Below are positions 8,116 to 16,232 of a DNA stretch of 64,000 nt, in pieces. Each line of letters starts with the position of its first letter. Position 1 is the stretch's first letter. The position numbers were made by a program, and so were the translations under genes. Source of the stretch: Paramagnetospirillum marisnigri (GTDB lineage: Bacteria; Pseudomonadota; Alphaproteobacteria; Rhodospirillales; Magnetospirillaceae). The notes below the pieces were generated by a model. That model was not told the origin of the DNA. It worked only from the letters and a program-made list of their open reading frames with translations, and did no database searches. Location: positions 1-64,000 of the forward strand of contig NZ_LWQT01000047.1 in NCBI RefSeq assembly GCF_001650715.1, in the 5' to 3' direction.

Positions 8116-8802
8116 CTATGCCGCCTGTTCCGCAGTCTGGACGCGGGCGAAGTGGTACATGCGGCAGGGCTGGCGAAACAGGATGCGCCCATCATCCTCG
8201 ACGATGCCGTGATGGGCGAAGGCTTCTCGCACCGCGCGTTCATTGATCTGGAAGGCCTTGGCGCGGGCAGGGCTGACGGTGATGATCCGGCGGCGGAAGT
8301 CGTCGAACGTATCGAACCGCTCCACATGGAGGTAGCTGCCCGCGATGATGGGCTTCAAACCCAAGGTCCAGGCCGATGAAATGGCTTCCATGGCCTTGGC
8401 GCGGGCCTGGGTCTGGTCGTCGATCAGTTTCAGAAGTTCGAAATAAGAGCCTTCCGAAAACGGCTCCACGATATGCAGCCGTCCGCCCGGACGCAGAACC
8501 CGATGCGCCTCGACCAGCGCATCTTTCTGGGACTCGGCGGGAATGTGGTGAAAGCTGAAGATGTAAACCACAAGGTCGATGCTGGAATTCTCCAGGGAAA
8601 GAGTGCCACTGCTGCCGGGCAGGAAGCTGATGTTTTCTCCATCGGGACCTGGAGTTTGATCTCCGGTGGGAATGCCGATGACCTTGGCCTTGTGTTCAGC
8701 CAGCAGACGGACCAGGGAGCCATCCCGGCAGCCCATATCCACCGCCATCGCTCCGGGCAGGTCCACGAAGTGCTCAAGATATTTGATATGAACATTGTCC
8801 AT
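8116..8802 (-). CDS. Class I SAM-dependent methyltransferase
   Basis: 228 aa from ATG 8802, which has an AAAGGAGG site five bases upstream. The SAM-binding motif I is 'AVDMGCRDGSLVRLL', with the acidic residue and Gly-rich turn. Motifs further on include 'IDLVVYIFSFHHIP' and 'EAHRVLRPGGRLHIVEP', typical of Methyltransf_11. The substrate cannot be predicted. It lies 83 bp after the cysteine desulfurase gene in the same direction and may be the last gene of the encapsulin operon. It converges with the XRE-cupin gene, whose stop is 14 bp away. Confidence 0.85.
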   Translation of the reverse strand: MDNVHIKYLEHFVDLPGAMAVDMGCRDGSLVRLLAEHKAKVIGIPTGDQTPGPDGENISFLPGSSGTLSLENSSIDLVVYIFSFHHIPAESQKDALVEAHRVLRPGGRLHIVEPFSEGSYFELLKLIDDQTQARAKAMEAISSAWTLGLKPIIAGSYLHVERFDTFDDFRRRIITVSPARAKAFQINERAVREAFAHHGIVEDDGRILFRQPCRMYHFARVQTAEQAA

Positions 8803-8885
8803 GGCGGCCTCCTTTCCACGGCTTCGTGGCAACTGATATCTGAACCCATCATGGCCGTCTCAGCCGGGGGCCGCCCTGAGCCGCC

Positions 8886-10775
8886 TCATCGCTGGCCGCG
8901 TCCCGACTGGATGCGCAGCAGCGCGTTCACCAGGGCGTCCAGATCCTCGAAGGTGTTGTAGAAGGCCAGTGACGGACGCACCGTTGCTTCCAGGCCGAAA
9001 CGGCGCAGGATGGGCTGGGCGCAATGGTGGCCCGATCGCACGGCAATGCCTTCGCGGTCCAGTGCCTTGCCCACATCCTCGGTGCGGCAGCCATCCAGCA
9101 CGAAGGACAGCACCCCCGCCTTGTCCTTGGCGGTGCCGATCAGCCTGAGCCCGGGCACACTCAACAGCCCCTCGGTGCCATAAACCAGCAACTCCTGCTC
9201 CCAGGCGCTGATGGTGGCCATGCCGATGCTTTCCACATAGTCGATGGCGGCGCCAAGCCCAACCGCGTCGGCGATATTGCCGGTTCCCGCCTCGAAGCGG
9301 GCGGGGGCGGGCTGATAGACGGTCTTCTCGAAGGTCACGTCGGCGATCATGTTGCCGCCGCCCTGCCAGGGCGGCATCTGGTCCAGGATGGCCTTCTTAC
9401 CGAACACGGCGCCGATGCCGGTGGGGGCGAAGACCTTGTGGCCGGAAAAGACGTAGAAGTCGCAATCCAGGGCCTGGACGTCCACCGGCATGTGGGAGAC
9501 CGCCTGGGCGCCGTCCACCAGAACCACCGCGCCGTGGCGATGGGCCATGGCGGTCATCTCGGCCGCCGGGGTGACGGTGCCCAGCGCGTTGGACACCTGG
9601 GTCAGGGAGACGAGGCGGGTACGCGGTCCCAGCAGCTTCTCGTATTCCTCCAGGATGATCTGGCCGCTGTCATCCACCGGAGCAACCCGCAGCCGGGCGC
9701 CGGTCTGGGCGCATAACTGCTGCCAGGGCACGATATTGGCGTGGTGCTCCAGCCAAGTGACGACGATCTCGTCGCCGTCCTTGACGTTGCGCGCTCCCCA
9801 GGCCTTGGCGATCAGGTTGATGCCCTCGGTGGCGCCGCGCACGAAGATGATTTCCTCGGTCGAGCCGGCATTGACGAAGCGCCGCGTCTTCTCGCGCGCC
9901 GCCTCGTAGGCGTCGGTGGAGCGCGCCGCCAGGGCATGGGCGGCGCGGTGGATATTGGAGTTCTCATGCTCATAGAAACGGCTCAGGCGTTCGATCACCT
10001 GGCGCGGCTTCTGGGTGGTGGCGGCGTTGTCGAGCCAGATCAGCGGCTTGCCGTGCACCTGCTGCTGCAGGATGGGGAAGTCGCGTTTGACGGCATGGGC
10101 ATCGAACGCCCCCGTGCGCGCGCTGGTCCCCCGGAGGTCGGGCACCAGCTCGGGGCGCAGCTCGATGCCGAGGATGCCGGGATCGACCGAGGGCGAGCGG
10201 GGGGCGGCGGGCTCGGCCCGGCTGGAGACGCCCTGGGCCTCGTCCAGGAAGTACAGCGGCGCGGACGGTGATGACGCGGGCAGGGCGAAGGGCTCGGGTG
10301 GTCCGGGAAGGTTCGGCAAGGCCGTCGGCGGGACTTCAGGGGTCCCATTGGGAATGGCGGGGCCGGAGGCATGATCCGGCGGCACCAAGGAGATGGCCGC
10401 GCCCAGCAGGTTGGGAATGACCCGCAGATCGGCCTCGCCCGGAACGGGAACCGGCGGCGCCGAGGTGGGATTGACGGGCGGCGCGGCGGGGGCGGCCGCC
10501 AGCGGCCCCACCTGCGGCAGGGCGGGCACGGTGGTGATCGTGCCCACCGAGGGTGGCGCCGGAACGCCGGGGGGAACGAGGCCACCGCTGGGGGCGGCCT
10601 CGATCAGCGGAACCGAAGGCGGGGCGACGCCGATGCTGGGGGCTGATTGACCCCCTCCCGATTGCCCGGGTGCCGCCTGGAAGAAGGCATTGGCCATCTG
10701 GGCGATCAGGCGGGCATCGGGCGCCCCGGCGAATCCCGCCGGTTCCGACAGGTCGGTGGGGAAGCCGCGCGTCAT
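8886..10775 (-). CDS. Cysteine desulfurase (SufS/CsdA type) with long disordered N-terminus; predicted encapsulin cargo
   Basis: 629 aa versus ~405 for SufS. Residues 1 to ~222 are rich in Pro, Ala, Gly and Ser, with recurring 'PPSV', 'VPAPP' and 'LP.LP' patches and no predicted fold. The catalytic domain (~223-629) begins 'AFDAHAVKRDFPIL'. It has the PLP lysine Lys447 in 'SGHKVFAPTG' and the sulfur-accepting Cys585 in 'RSGHHCAQP'. It takes sulfur from L-cysteine, giving alanine and a persulfide. The start overlaps the encapsulin stop as ATGA (10772-10775). Family 2A encapsulins are known to load cysteine desulfurases through such unstructured N-terminal extensions; that this one is loaded is inferred from the pairing. 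Confidence 0.92.
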   Translation of the reverse strand: MTRGFPTDLSEPAGFAGAPDARLIAQMANAFFQAAPGQSGGGQSAPSIGVAPPSVPLIEAAPSGGLVPPGVPAPPSVGTITTVPALPQVGPLAAAPAAPPVNPTSAPPVPVPGEADLRVIPNLLGAAISLVPPDHASGPAIPNGTPEVPPTALPNLPGPPEPFALPASSPSAPLYFLDEAQGVSSRAEPAAPRSPSVDPGILGIELRPELVPDLRGTSARTGAFDAHAVKRDFPILQQQVHGKPLIWLDNAATTQKPRQVIERLSRFYEHENSNIHRAAHALAARSTDAYEAAREKTRRFVNAGSTEEIIFVRGATEGINLIAKAWGARNVKDGDEIVVTWLEHHANIVPWQQLCAQTGARLRVAPVDDSGQIILEEYEKLLGPRTRLVSLTQVSNALGTVTPAAEMTAMAHRHGAVVLVDGAQAVSHMPVDVQALDCDFYVFSGHKVFAPTGIGAVFGKKAILDQMPPWQGGGNMIADVTFEKTVYQPAPARFEAGTGNIADAVGLGAAIDYVESIGMATISAWEQELLVYGTEGLLSVPGLRLIGTAKDKAGVLSFVLDGCRTEDVGKALDREGIAVRSGHHCAQPILRRFGLEATVRPSLAFYNTFEDLDALVNALLRIQSGRGQR

Positions 10776-11725
10776 GCGAACTTCTTATCGTAGTCGAAGT
10801 AGTGGTCGACCTCGACATCCTCAAGCACCGCGATGGCGTCCTCGGTGAGGATGGCGGCCGAGCAGTACAGCGAGATCAGATAGGACGCGATGGCCTTGCG
10901 GTTGATGCCCATGAAGCGCACCGACAGCGACGGTGAGACCTCGCCGGGCACACCCGGCTGGAACAGGCCGACCACGCCCTGGCGCTTCTCGCCGGTGCGC
11001 ACCAGCAAGATGTTGGTCTTGCCGGTCTTCTTGCCTTCGGCCGAGATGGTCAGCTTGTCGCTGGGCACCAGCGGCAGGCCGCGCCAGGTCAGGAACGGGG
11101 TGCCGAACAGGTTGACTGTGGGCGGCGGCACGCCGCGCTTGGTGCATTCGCGGCCAAAAGCGGCGATGGCCTTTGGGTGGGCCAGGAAGAAGGACGGCTC
11201 CTTCCACACCTTGGAGATCAGCTCGTCCAGATCGTCGGGAGTGGGGGCGCCCTTGCGGGTCTTGATGCGCTGGGACTTGGCGGTGTTGGTCAATAGGCCG
11301 TATTCGGCGTTGTTGATCAGCTCGAACTCCTGCTTTTCCTTCACCTTCTCGATCAACAGGCGCAGTTGCTCCTGGATCTGGTCGATGGGGTGGGAATAGA
11401 GGTCCGAGACGCGGGTCTGGACGTCGAGCACCGTGGTCACCGCGTTCAGGGAATATTCCCGAGGGTTTTCCTCGTAGGGGACATAGCTTTCCGGCAGGTC
11501 GGCGTCATTGGTGGGGCTGCACTTGACGTCGGAACTGGTGCCGATGGCGCCTTCCTTGACCCGGTTCAGGCGATAGATGCCGGCTTCCACCGGCGTCCAG
11601 GGCAGGAACGAGACCAGCCAGCGCGGCGTGATGCCCGACCATTGGGCGCGGGTCTTGGTGGCGTTGGCAAGTTGGCGGGCCGCCTGCTCGTTCAGGGTGC
11701 GGCGAACCTCGGTATCCTCGGACAT
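10772..11725 (-). CDS. Family 2A encapsulin shell protein (SrpI-like)
   Basis: 317 aa, near the ~308 aa of cyanobacterial SrpI. The N-terminal arm has 'LNEQAARQLANATKT'. Next come the family-typical 'TPRWLVSFLPWTPVEAGIYR', the extended loop with 'YVPYEENPREYSL', a long helix with 'LRLLIEKVKEKQEFELIN', and the C-terminal 'SPSLSVRFMGINRKAIASY'. These proteins adopt an HK97 phage-capsid fold and self-assemble into icosahedral compartments in the cytoplasm. The family is linked to sulfur metabolism and reported to hold elemental sulfur. AAGGAGA lies seven bases before the ATG. It precedes and overlaps its predicted cargo. Identification rests on recalled family sequence features plus the desulfurase partner. 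Confidence 0.88.
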   Translation of the reverse strand: MSEDTEVRRTLNEQAARQLANATKTRAQWSGITPRWLVSFLPWTPVEAGIYRLNRVKEGAIGTSSDVKCSPTNDADLPESYVPYEENPREYSLNAVTTVLDVQTRVSDLYSHPIDQIQEQLRLLIEKVKEKQEFELINNAEYGLLTNTAKSQRIKTRKGAPTPDDLDELISKVWKEPSFFLAHPKAIAAFGRECTKRGVPPPTVNLFGTPFLTWRGLPLVPSDKLTISAEGKKTGKTNILLVRTGEKRQGVVGLFQPGVPGEVSPSLSVRFMGINRKAIASYLISLYCSAAILTEDAIAVLEDVEVDHYFDYDKKFA

Positions 11726-11861
11726 TCAGTCGTCTCCTTAGGGGAGGGTGTTCCATGGGGAAGATCATAAGTGGCGGGGCCTGCTTGCCGAGTCCCGGCT
11801 CAGTCCCGGCTGCGCTTTCCTCCGTCATAGCGGAGGAGCGGCGACTATCTTGGCGGCTTGG

Positions 11862-12206
11862 CTATTGTGGACGGGCGACAGAGGCCAAGGCCTCGGTGAT
11901 GGCGCCGATACCGGTGCTGCGCAGCGGCCGGAACGGCTTGTCGAAGCGGCGGCACAGGCTTTTGACCTTGCTTTGCGCCTGATGGCTGACGCAGCCCACC
12001 GGGAACAGAACCGCGTCGGCGCGTTCCAACTGGTTGGACAGTTTGGTCATGGACTGCTCGACGCCGCCGTCGTGGTGGACGAAGGCGCCGCCCTTTTCCT
12101 CGATGATGCGGCGCAGATGGGCCACGTGCTGGTGGCGTCCGCCCACATAGAGGATCAGGCGGCCGGACAGGTCGATTTCGGAAGGCGGGAGGGGAGAGGC
12201 GGTCAT
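11862..12206 (-). CDS. DUF2325 domain protein
   Basis: 114 aa from ATG 12206 with AGGAGA seven bases upstream. The core has 'LILYVGGRHQHVAHLRRIIE', 'FVHHDGGVEQS' and 'ADAVLFPVGCVSHQA', the recurrent motifs of DUF2325, including the G-x-C-x-S-H segment that may bind a ligand or metal. Function is unknown in the family. It is the first gene of the minus-strand run leading into the encapsulin (gap 136 bp) and shares a divergent promoter region with fccA. A role in the sulfur compartment system is suggested only by position. Confidence 0.8.
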   Translation of the reverse strand: MTASPLPPSEIDLSGRLILYVGGRHQHVAHLRRIIEEKGGAFVHHDGGVEQSMTKLSNQLERADAVLFPVGCVSHQAQSKVKSLCRRFDKPFRPLRSTGIGAITEALASVARPQ

Positions 12207-12288
12207 GGCGATCTCCTGGTGGGTGGGGTCAACATGCCGTCATGGTGGGGCGGGATCGCGTCGCTGTAAACAAAAAACTACACATCAC

Positions 12289-12302
12289 TAGACTAATAGA
12301 TT
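12289..12302 (+). promoter_or_regulatory. Candidate operator/promoter element before fccA (site B)
   Basis: TAGACTAATAGATT, identical to site A before the ABC-cooS operon and oriented the same way relative to its gene. A CTACA motif precedes it by a few bases in both sites, and a CATATC hexamer ten bases after it is a -10 candidate. It is 38 bp before the fccA ATG and 83 bp before the divergent DUF2325-encapsulin genes. Confidence 0.5.
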
Positions 12303-12339
12303 ACAAGGGTGCCATATCCTGTTCCCGGAGACCACAGAC

Positions 12340-12639
12340 ATGCGCACCCAACTGATTCTAGCCACGGTTTCCGTGGCGATCCTGGCGGGGACGGCCCAGG
12401 CCGAGCCGCTGAGCCTTCCCGCCGCCGCCGCGGTCTGCGCCAACTGCCACGGCACCGACGGCCGCATCGACGGCCCCATTCCCGCCATCGCCGGTAAGCC
12501 CGCCACGGTGATCGCCTCGCGGCTGCGCGACTTCAAGGCCGATCGGGTCTCCGGCGCCACGGTGATGCCGCGCCTGGTCAAGGGCCTGACCGAGGCCGAG
12601 ATCGACCAGGTCGCCCGTTACTTCGCCGACATCCGCTAG
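12340..12639 (+). CDS. fccA: Class I cytochrome c, small subunit of flavocytochrome c sulfide dehydrogenase
   Basis: 99 aa. A Sec signal peptide covers residues ~1-21 ('LILATVSVAILAGTAQA'), followed by one heme c site 'CANCH' and a downstream axial methionine in 'ATVMPRLVKGL'. The mature part is ~78 residues, the size of a single-heme sulfide dehydrogenase cytochrome. It sits 13 bp upstream of the flavoprotein gene, as fccA usually does. It would accept electrons from the FAD subunit in the periplasm and pass them to the respiratory chain. Confidence 0.85.
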   Translation: MRTQLILATVSVAILAGTAQAEPLSLPAAAAVCANCHGTDGRIDGPIPAIAGKPATVIASRLRDFKADRVSGATVMPRLVKGLTEAEIDQVARYFADIR

Positions 12640-12652
12640 GGGGAATGCCGTC

Positions 12653-13930
12653 ATGACTCACTTCGATCGCCGTTCCTTCCTGGCCCTGGCCGGTGCCGCC
12701 AGTCTGGCCTCGCTCACCGGCGCCTGCGCCTCCGGCCCGTCCGGCACCGGCCCGCGCGTGCTGGTGGTCGGCGGCGGCTTCGGCGGCGCCACCGCCGCCA
12801 AGTATCTGCGCCTGCTCGATCCCAGCCTGCGGGTGACTCTGGTGGAGCGCAACCAGCGCTTCGTCACCTGCCCGTTCAGCAATGCCGTCATCGCCGGGCT
12901 GCGCGACATCTCCACCATCACCCACGGCTATGACGGGCTGCGCGCCCTGGGCGTCCAGGTGATCCATGCCGAGGTCGCCGCCGTGGACGTGGCCGCCAAA
13001 TCGGTGGTGCTGGCCGATGGCGACAAGCTGTCCTATGACCGGCTGGTGCTGTCGCCCGGCATCGACTTCAAGTGGAACACGCCGGGCTATGACCAGGCGG
13101 CCAGCGAACTGGTGCCGCACGCCTGGAAGGCGGGGGCGCAGACCCTGCTGCTGCGCCGCCAGCTGGAAGCGCTGGAGGATGGCGGCCTAGTGGTCATCAC
13201 CGTTCCCGGCAATCCCTATCGCTGCCCGCCCGGCCCCTATGAGCGCGCCAGCCTGATCGCCCATTACCTCAAGATCAGGAAGCCCAAATCCAAGCTGCTG
13301 GTGCTGGATTCCAAGGATGCCTTCTCCAAGCAGGGGCTGTTCCAGGAAGGCTGGGACAAGCTGTACAAGGGGGTGCTGGAATGGGTGCCCGCCGCCAAGG
13401 ACGGCAAGATCGTCGCCGTCGACGCCAAGACCCGCACGGTGGAAAGCGACCTCGGCACCAAGCACAAGGCGGCGGTGCTCAACGTCATTCCCCAGCAGAC
13501 GGCCGGCAAGCTTGCCATCGATGCCGGGCTGACCGATGCCAGCGGCTGGGTGCCGGTGGTACCCCGGACCTTCCAGTCCACCAAGGCCCCCGATATCCAT
13601 GTGATCGGCGATGCCACCGTGGCGGCGCCCATGCCCAAGTCGGGCTTTGTCGCCAATGCCCAGGCCAAGGTCGCCGCCGCCGCTGTGGTGGCGTCCATGC
13701 GCGGGGTGGACTCGCCCGAGCCGCTGTGGATGAATACCTGCTACTCGCTGCTATCGCCGGTCTACGGCATCACCGTGGCCGGGGTCTATCGGGTGATCGA
13801 CGGCAAGCTGGGCGAGGTGCCCAATTCCGGCGGCGTCAGCCCCAAGGGCGCCACCGAGCAGTTCCGCGCCCTGGAAGCGGCCTATGCGGAAAGCTGGTAC
13901 GCCAATATCAGCAAGGATATCTGGTCGTAA
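12653..13930 (+). CDS. fccB: Sulfide dehydrogenase (flavocytochrome c), FAD subunit
   Basis: 425 aa. A Tat signal 'DRRSFLALAGAASLASLTGA' leads into the FAD-binding 'VLVVGGGFGGATAAKYLR'. Three cysteine sites fit the family: 'RFVTCPFSN', 'YRCPPGPYERA', used for redox chemistry on sulfide, and 'MNTCYSL' in the C-terminal FCSD domain. The enzyme oxidises sulfide to sulfur or polysulfide in the periplasm and reduces the partner cytochrome. A GGGGGAA ribosome site precedes the ATG. Its location between the encapsulin operon and cysE links sulfide oxidation to sulfur storage and assimilation in this region. Confidence 0.9.
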   Translation: MTHFDRRSFLALAGAASLASLTGACASGPSGTGPRVLVVGGGFGGATAAKYLRLLDPSLRVTLVERNQRFVTCPFSNAVIAGLRDISTITHGYDGLRALGVQVIHAEVAAVDVAAKSVVLADGDKLSYDRLVLSPGIDFKWNTPGYDQAASELVPHAWKAGAQTLLLRRQLEALEDGGLVVITVPGNPYRCPPGPYERASLIAHYLKIRKPKSKLLVLDSKDAFSKQGLFQEGWDKLYKGVLEWVPAAKDGKIVAVDAKTRTVESDLGTKHKAAVLNVIPQQTAGKLAIDAGLTDASGWVPVVPRTFQSTKAPDIHVIGDATVAAPMPKSGFVANAQAKVAAAAVVASMRGVDSPEPLWMNTCYSLLSPVYGITVAGVYRVIDGKLGEVPNSGGVSPKGATEQFRALEAAYAESWYANISKDIWS

Positions 13931-13943
13931 GGCTGGAAAAGAA

Positions 13944-13980
13944 GGGGGCGTCGCCGGTGACGGTGGCGCCCCCTGTCTTT
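13944..13980. terminator. Bidirectional terminator between fccB and cysE
   Basis: A stem GGGGGCG/CGCCCCC extended inward by several further pairs lies between the convergent stops of fccB (13930) and cysE (13988) and is followed by TGTCTTT. It probably serves both genes. Confidence 0.6.
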
Positions 13981-13987
13981 GCTCGCG

Positions 13988-14857
13988 TCAGATGGAGTAG
14001 TCGAAGCTCTCGTAGGACAGCGCCTTCAGGATTTCCTCCTTGCTGCGCAAGGCTTCGGGATCGTTGGTGGTCCGGATGGTGCGGGCGGGAATTCCGGCAA
14101 CGGTAGAATTTGGGTCCACCGCCTTCAGCACCACCGAACCGGCGGCGATGCGGGAATAGGCGCCGACCTCGATATTGCCCAGGATCTTGGCCCCGGCCCC
14201 GACAATGGTACCCTTGCGCACCTTGGGGTGGCGGTCGCCGCTTTCCTTGCCGGTGCCGCCCAGCGTGACGTTTTGCAGCAGCGAGACATCGTCTTCCACC
14301 ACGGCGGTCTCGCCCACCACCAGCCCGGTGGCGTGGTCGAGGAAGATGCCCTTGCCGAAGCGGGCGGCGGGGTGGATGTCGGTCTGGAACACATCCGAGG
14401 ACCGGCTTTGCAGGTAGAGCGCGAAGTCACGCTCGCCATTGCCCCACAGCCAGTGGGCCAGCCGGTGGGTCTGGACCGCGTGGAAGCCCTTGAAATAGAG
14501 GAAGGGCTCGATGAAGCGCTCGGTGGCGGGATCGCGCTCGACCACCGCGGCGATGTCGGCGCGCAGTGCCTCACCCAGGCCGGGATCGGCCTTGGCGGCG
14601 CGGTCAAAGGTCTCGGCCAGCAGCGGCAACGATACCAGATCGTTCTTTAGGCGCGATGAGACGCGGTAGAACACCGCAGCCTCGAACGAGGGCTGGTTCA
14701 GCACGGACTCAATGAACAGCGAGGCCAATTGAGGGGCCTTGCCGAGGGCTTCTTCTGCCTCGCGTCGCAACTCTGCCCAGACGGTATCGGCGAAATGGGT
14801 TAGGTCGCGGGCTTGGTCGGTGATGAGGGTCAGGCGACCCGGAGCCGGTCGAGCCAT
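13988..14857 (-). CDS. cysE: Serine O-acetyltransferase
   Basis: 289 aa. The N-terminal half is helical, as in CysE. The C-terminal left-handed beta-helix contains 'DIHPAARFGKGIFLDHATG', with the catalytic histidine, and 'VVGETAVVEDDVSLLQNVTLGGTGK', then 'HPKVRKGTIVGAGAKILG'. It makes O-acetylserine from serine and acetyl-CoA, the second substrate of CysK at 576-1538. AGGAA precedes the ATG at seven bases. The C-terminus ends 'SYESFDYSI'; CysK binding uses a terminal isoleucine in the known cysteine synthase complex, so complex formation is plausible. It carries its own version of the shared promoter element. Confidence 0.93.
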   Translation of the reverse strand: MARPAPGRLTLITDQARDLTHFADTVWAELRREAEEALGKAPQLASLFIESVLNQPSFEAAVFYRVSSRLKNDLVSLPLLAETFDRAAKADPGLGEALRADIAAVVERDPATERFIEPFLYFKGFHAVQTHRLAHWLWGNGERDFALYLQSRSSDVFQTDIHPAARFGKGIFLDHATGLVVGETAVVEDDVSLLQNVTLGGTGKESGDRHPKVRKGTIVGAGAKILGNIEVGAYSRIAAGSVVLKAVDPNSTVAGIPARTIRTTNDPEALRSKEEILKALSYESFDYSI

Positions 14858-14880
14858 GGGATGATTCCTAAATTATCATA

Positions 14881-14900
14881 AATCTACTAGTTATGAGATT
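14881..14900 (-). promoter_or_regulatory. Candidate operator/promoter element before cysE (site C)
   Basis: The minus-strand reading is ATAACTAGTAGATT (14894-14881), matching sites A and B at 11 of 14 positions and in the same orientation to its gene. The full 20 bp AATCTA...GAGATT is an imperfect palindrome. TATGAT follows immediately and may be the -10. It starts 23 bp from the cysE ATG. Confidence 0.4.
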
Positions 14901-14948
14901 GATCGAGCGTGGCGGAGCCGTCAACTTATTAATGATGGGTGGGGTCAA

Positions 14949-15150
14949 AGTTGGATCACGTAAGCGAAGGGAGCTTCCGCTTCCTTGAAGAACTCCCTGT
15001 AGATCCGTTTGCGGATATCAATGAGGCCGGGGCTGGAGCGGTCGCGCGGCCGGGGCGGTGTTCTGGGGTCTGCTTGGCCTTGTTCATCACCCGATAGATG
15101 ACGAAGCGGTCGGAGTCCGGCTCGCCGATGATATACTGGACGCGCAACAC
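14949..15150 (-). pseudogene. Possible frameshifted small-protein remnant
   Basis: Two minus-strand frames each look protein-like over part of this stretch. The upstream frame gives 'YIIGEPDSDRFVIYRVMNKA'. A +1 shift near 15040-15090 gives 'GLIDIRKRIYREFFKEAEAP' ending in 'FAYVIQL' at a TGA. Together they resemble one short gene split by a frameshift, either a decayed gene or a sequencing error. I do not recognise the family. Confidence 0.3.
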
Positions 15151-15455
15151 GGATTATCTGCTCATCGCTTGTGTTTCGCGGAGATACAGGGAGGCGATCT
15201 TTTTCTGCGTCGCAGTTTCATCATTGCTCTCAAATGACTCGGGCAGGGGATGTCCTCTCGAAAGTGGAGTTTCACCTGCGACCGCCCTATGATACTTCGC
15301 TATCGGTGGACAGCCACTGCCCATATCATCCACTCACTGCCCGAGACTGTTTTCCGGCAGCATCCGTTGACATAGGGAATGTTGGAATGGGGCGCAGACA
15401 CGCGATTAAAGCCATCGCCTACTTGTCAGTAGACCTGTTCACAAGATATCTGCCA
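15151..15455. other. AT-richer intergenic region before the solute-binding-like gene
   Basis: Together with 14858-15150 this makes ~600 bp between cysE and the next confident gene. Base composition falls visibly below the neighbours. Open frames exist on the plus strand (the SBP frame stays open upstream to 15171) but lack ribosome sites or sensible protein character. I see no RNA gene. Confidence 0.4.
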
Positions 15456-16232
15456 ATGAAATTTGCTCGTGCTGTTTTTTGGCGGGGAGCAACGACACTT
15501 ACTCTCTGCATTCTGAGCTTTTCCGCCCATGCAATAACGCTGTGCCATGATGATGGTGAGCAATATCCATGGATTATAAAAAACGGAAACGGCCTGAATA
15601 TCCGTCTCCTGGAAATGGTCGCGGCAGGAACGGGCGAGACGCTGGAACTGACCGGCATGCCATGGAAACGCTGCCTGGAGGGTGTTGAAAAAGGCGATAT
15701 TGCCGGTGCGTTTGCTGCCAGCTACACCGATGAGCGGGCAAAATACGCTGTCTATCCGATGGCGGAAGGTAAACTCGACCGGACCCGCCGCCTTCATACC
15801 GATGGCTATACGCTCCTTCGCCTCAAGGGCAGCAGCGTTGGCTGGGATGGCAACACGTTCAGTAATCTCACCGGGCCGATCGGTACTCAGGCCGCGTATT
15901 CGATCGCGTCCGATCTTGTCAGATGGGGTGTGAGCGTCGACAGCAATTCAGACACACCCGAGACGCTGCTGAGGCGTTTTGGTGCCGGACAGTTGCAGGC
16001 CATTGCATTGCTGACAGGCGAGGCCCAGTTCGCGATGAGAAAGCCGTATTTGGCAGACAGGGTTGAAATCGTCTCCCCGCCTTTGACGGAAAAGCCGTAC
16101 TTTCTCATATTTGGCCGCGGCTACTACGATAAGAATAGAAAAACAGTCGATGATCTTTGGTCGATGATCGAGAAAATTCGGGAATCGGCGGAATATAAGG
16201 CCATGCAGCCCGGTGAACAGTCTTCCCGATAG
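15456..16232 (+). CDS. Periplasmic solute-binding-like protein (family 3 type), probable sensor partner
   Basis: 258 aa from ATG 15456. A signal peptide covers ~1-25 ('LTLCILSFSAHA'). The rest looks like an amino-acid-type binding fold: 'NIRLLEMVAAGTGETLELTG', 'PWKRCLEGVEKGDIAGAFAA' and 'YAVYPMAEGKLDRTRRLHTD', close to the SBP_bac_3 pattern in which the W-x-R-C-L motif is common. No permease or ATPase is near. The gene is followed after 10 bp by the first hybrid kinase, so a sensing role is likely. The coding sequence is AT-richer than its neighbours, which may mean recent acquisition. Confidence 0.72.
   Translation: MKFARAVFWRGATTLTLCILSFSAHAITLCHDDGEQYPWIIKNGNGLNIRLLEMVAAGTGETLELTGMPWKRCLEGVEKGDIAGAFAASYTDERAKYAVYPMAEGKLDRTRRLHTDGYTLLRLKGSSVGWDGNTFSNLTGPIGTQAAYSIASDLVRWGVSVDSNSDTPETLLRRFGAGQLQAIALLTGEAQFAMRKPYLADRVEIVSPPLTEKPYFLIFGRGYYDKNRKTVDDLWSMIEKIRESAEYKAMQPGEQSSR

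Noticed and set aside
15098-15292. Plus-strand open frame upstream of the solute-binding-like gene
   Set aside because: No ribosome site, and the translation has no protein character.
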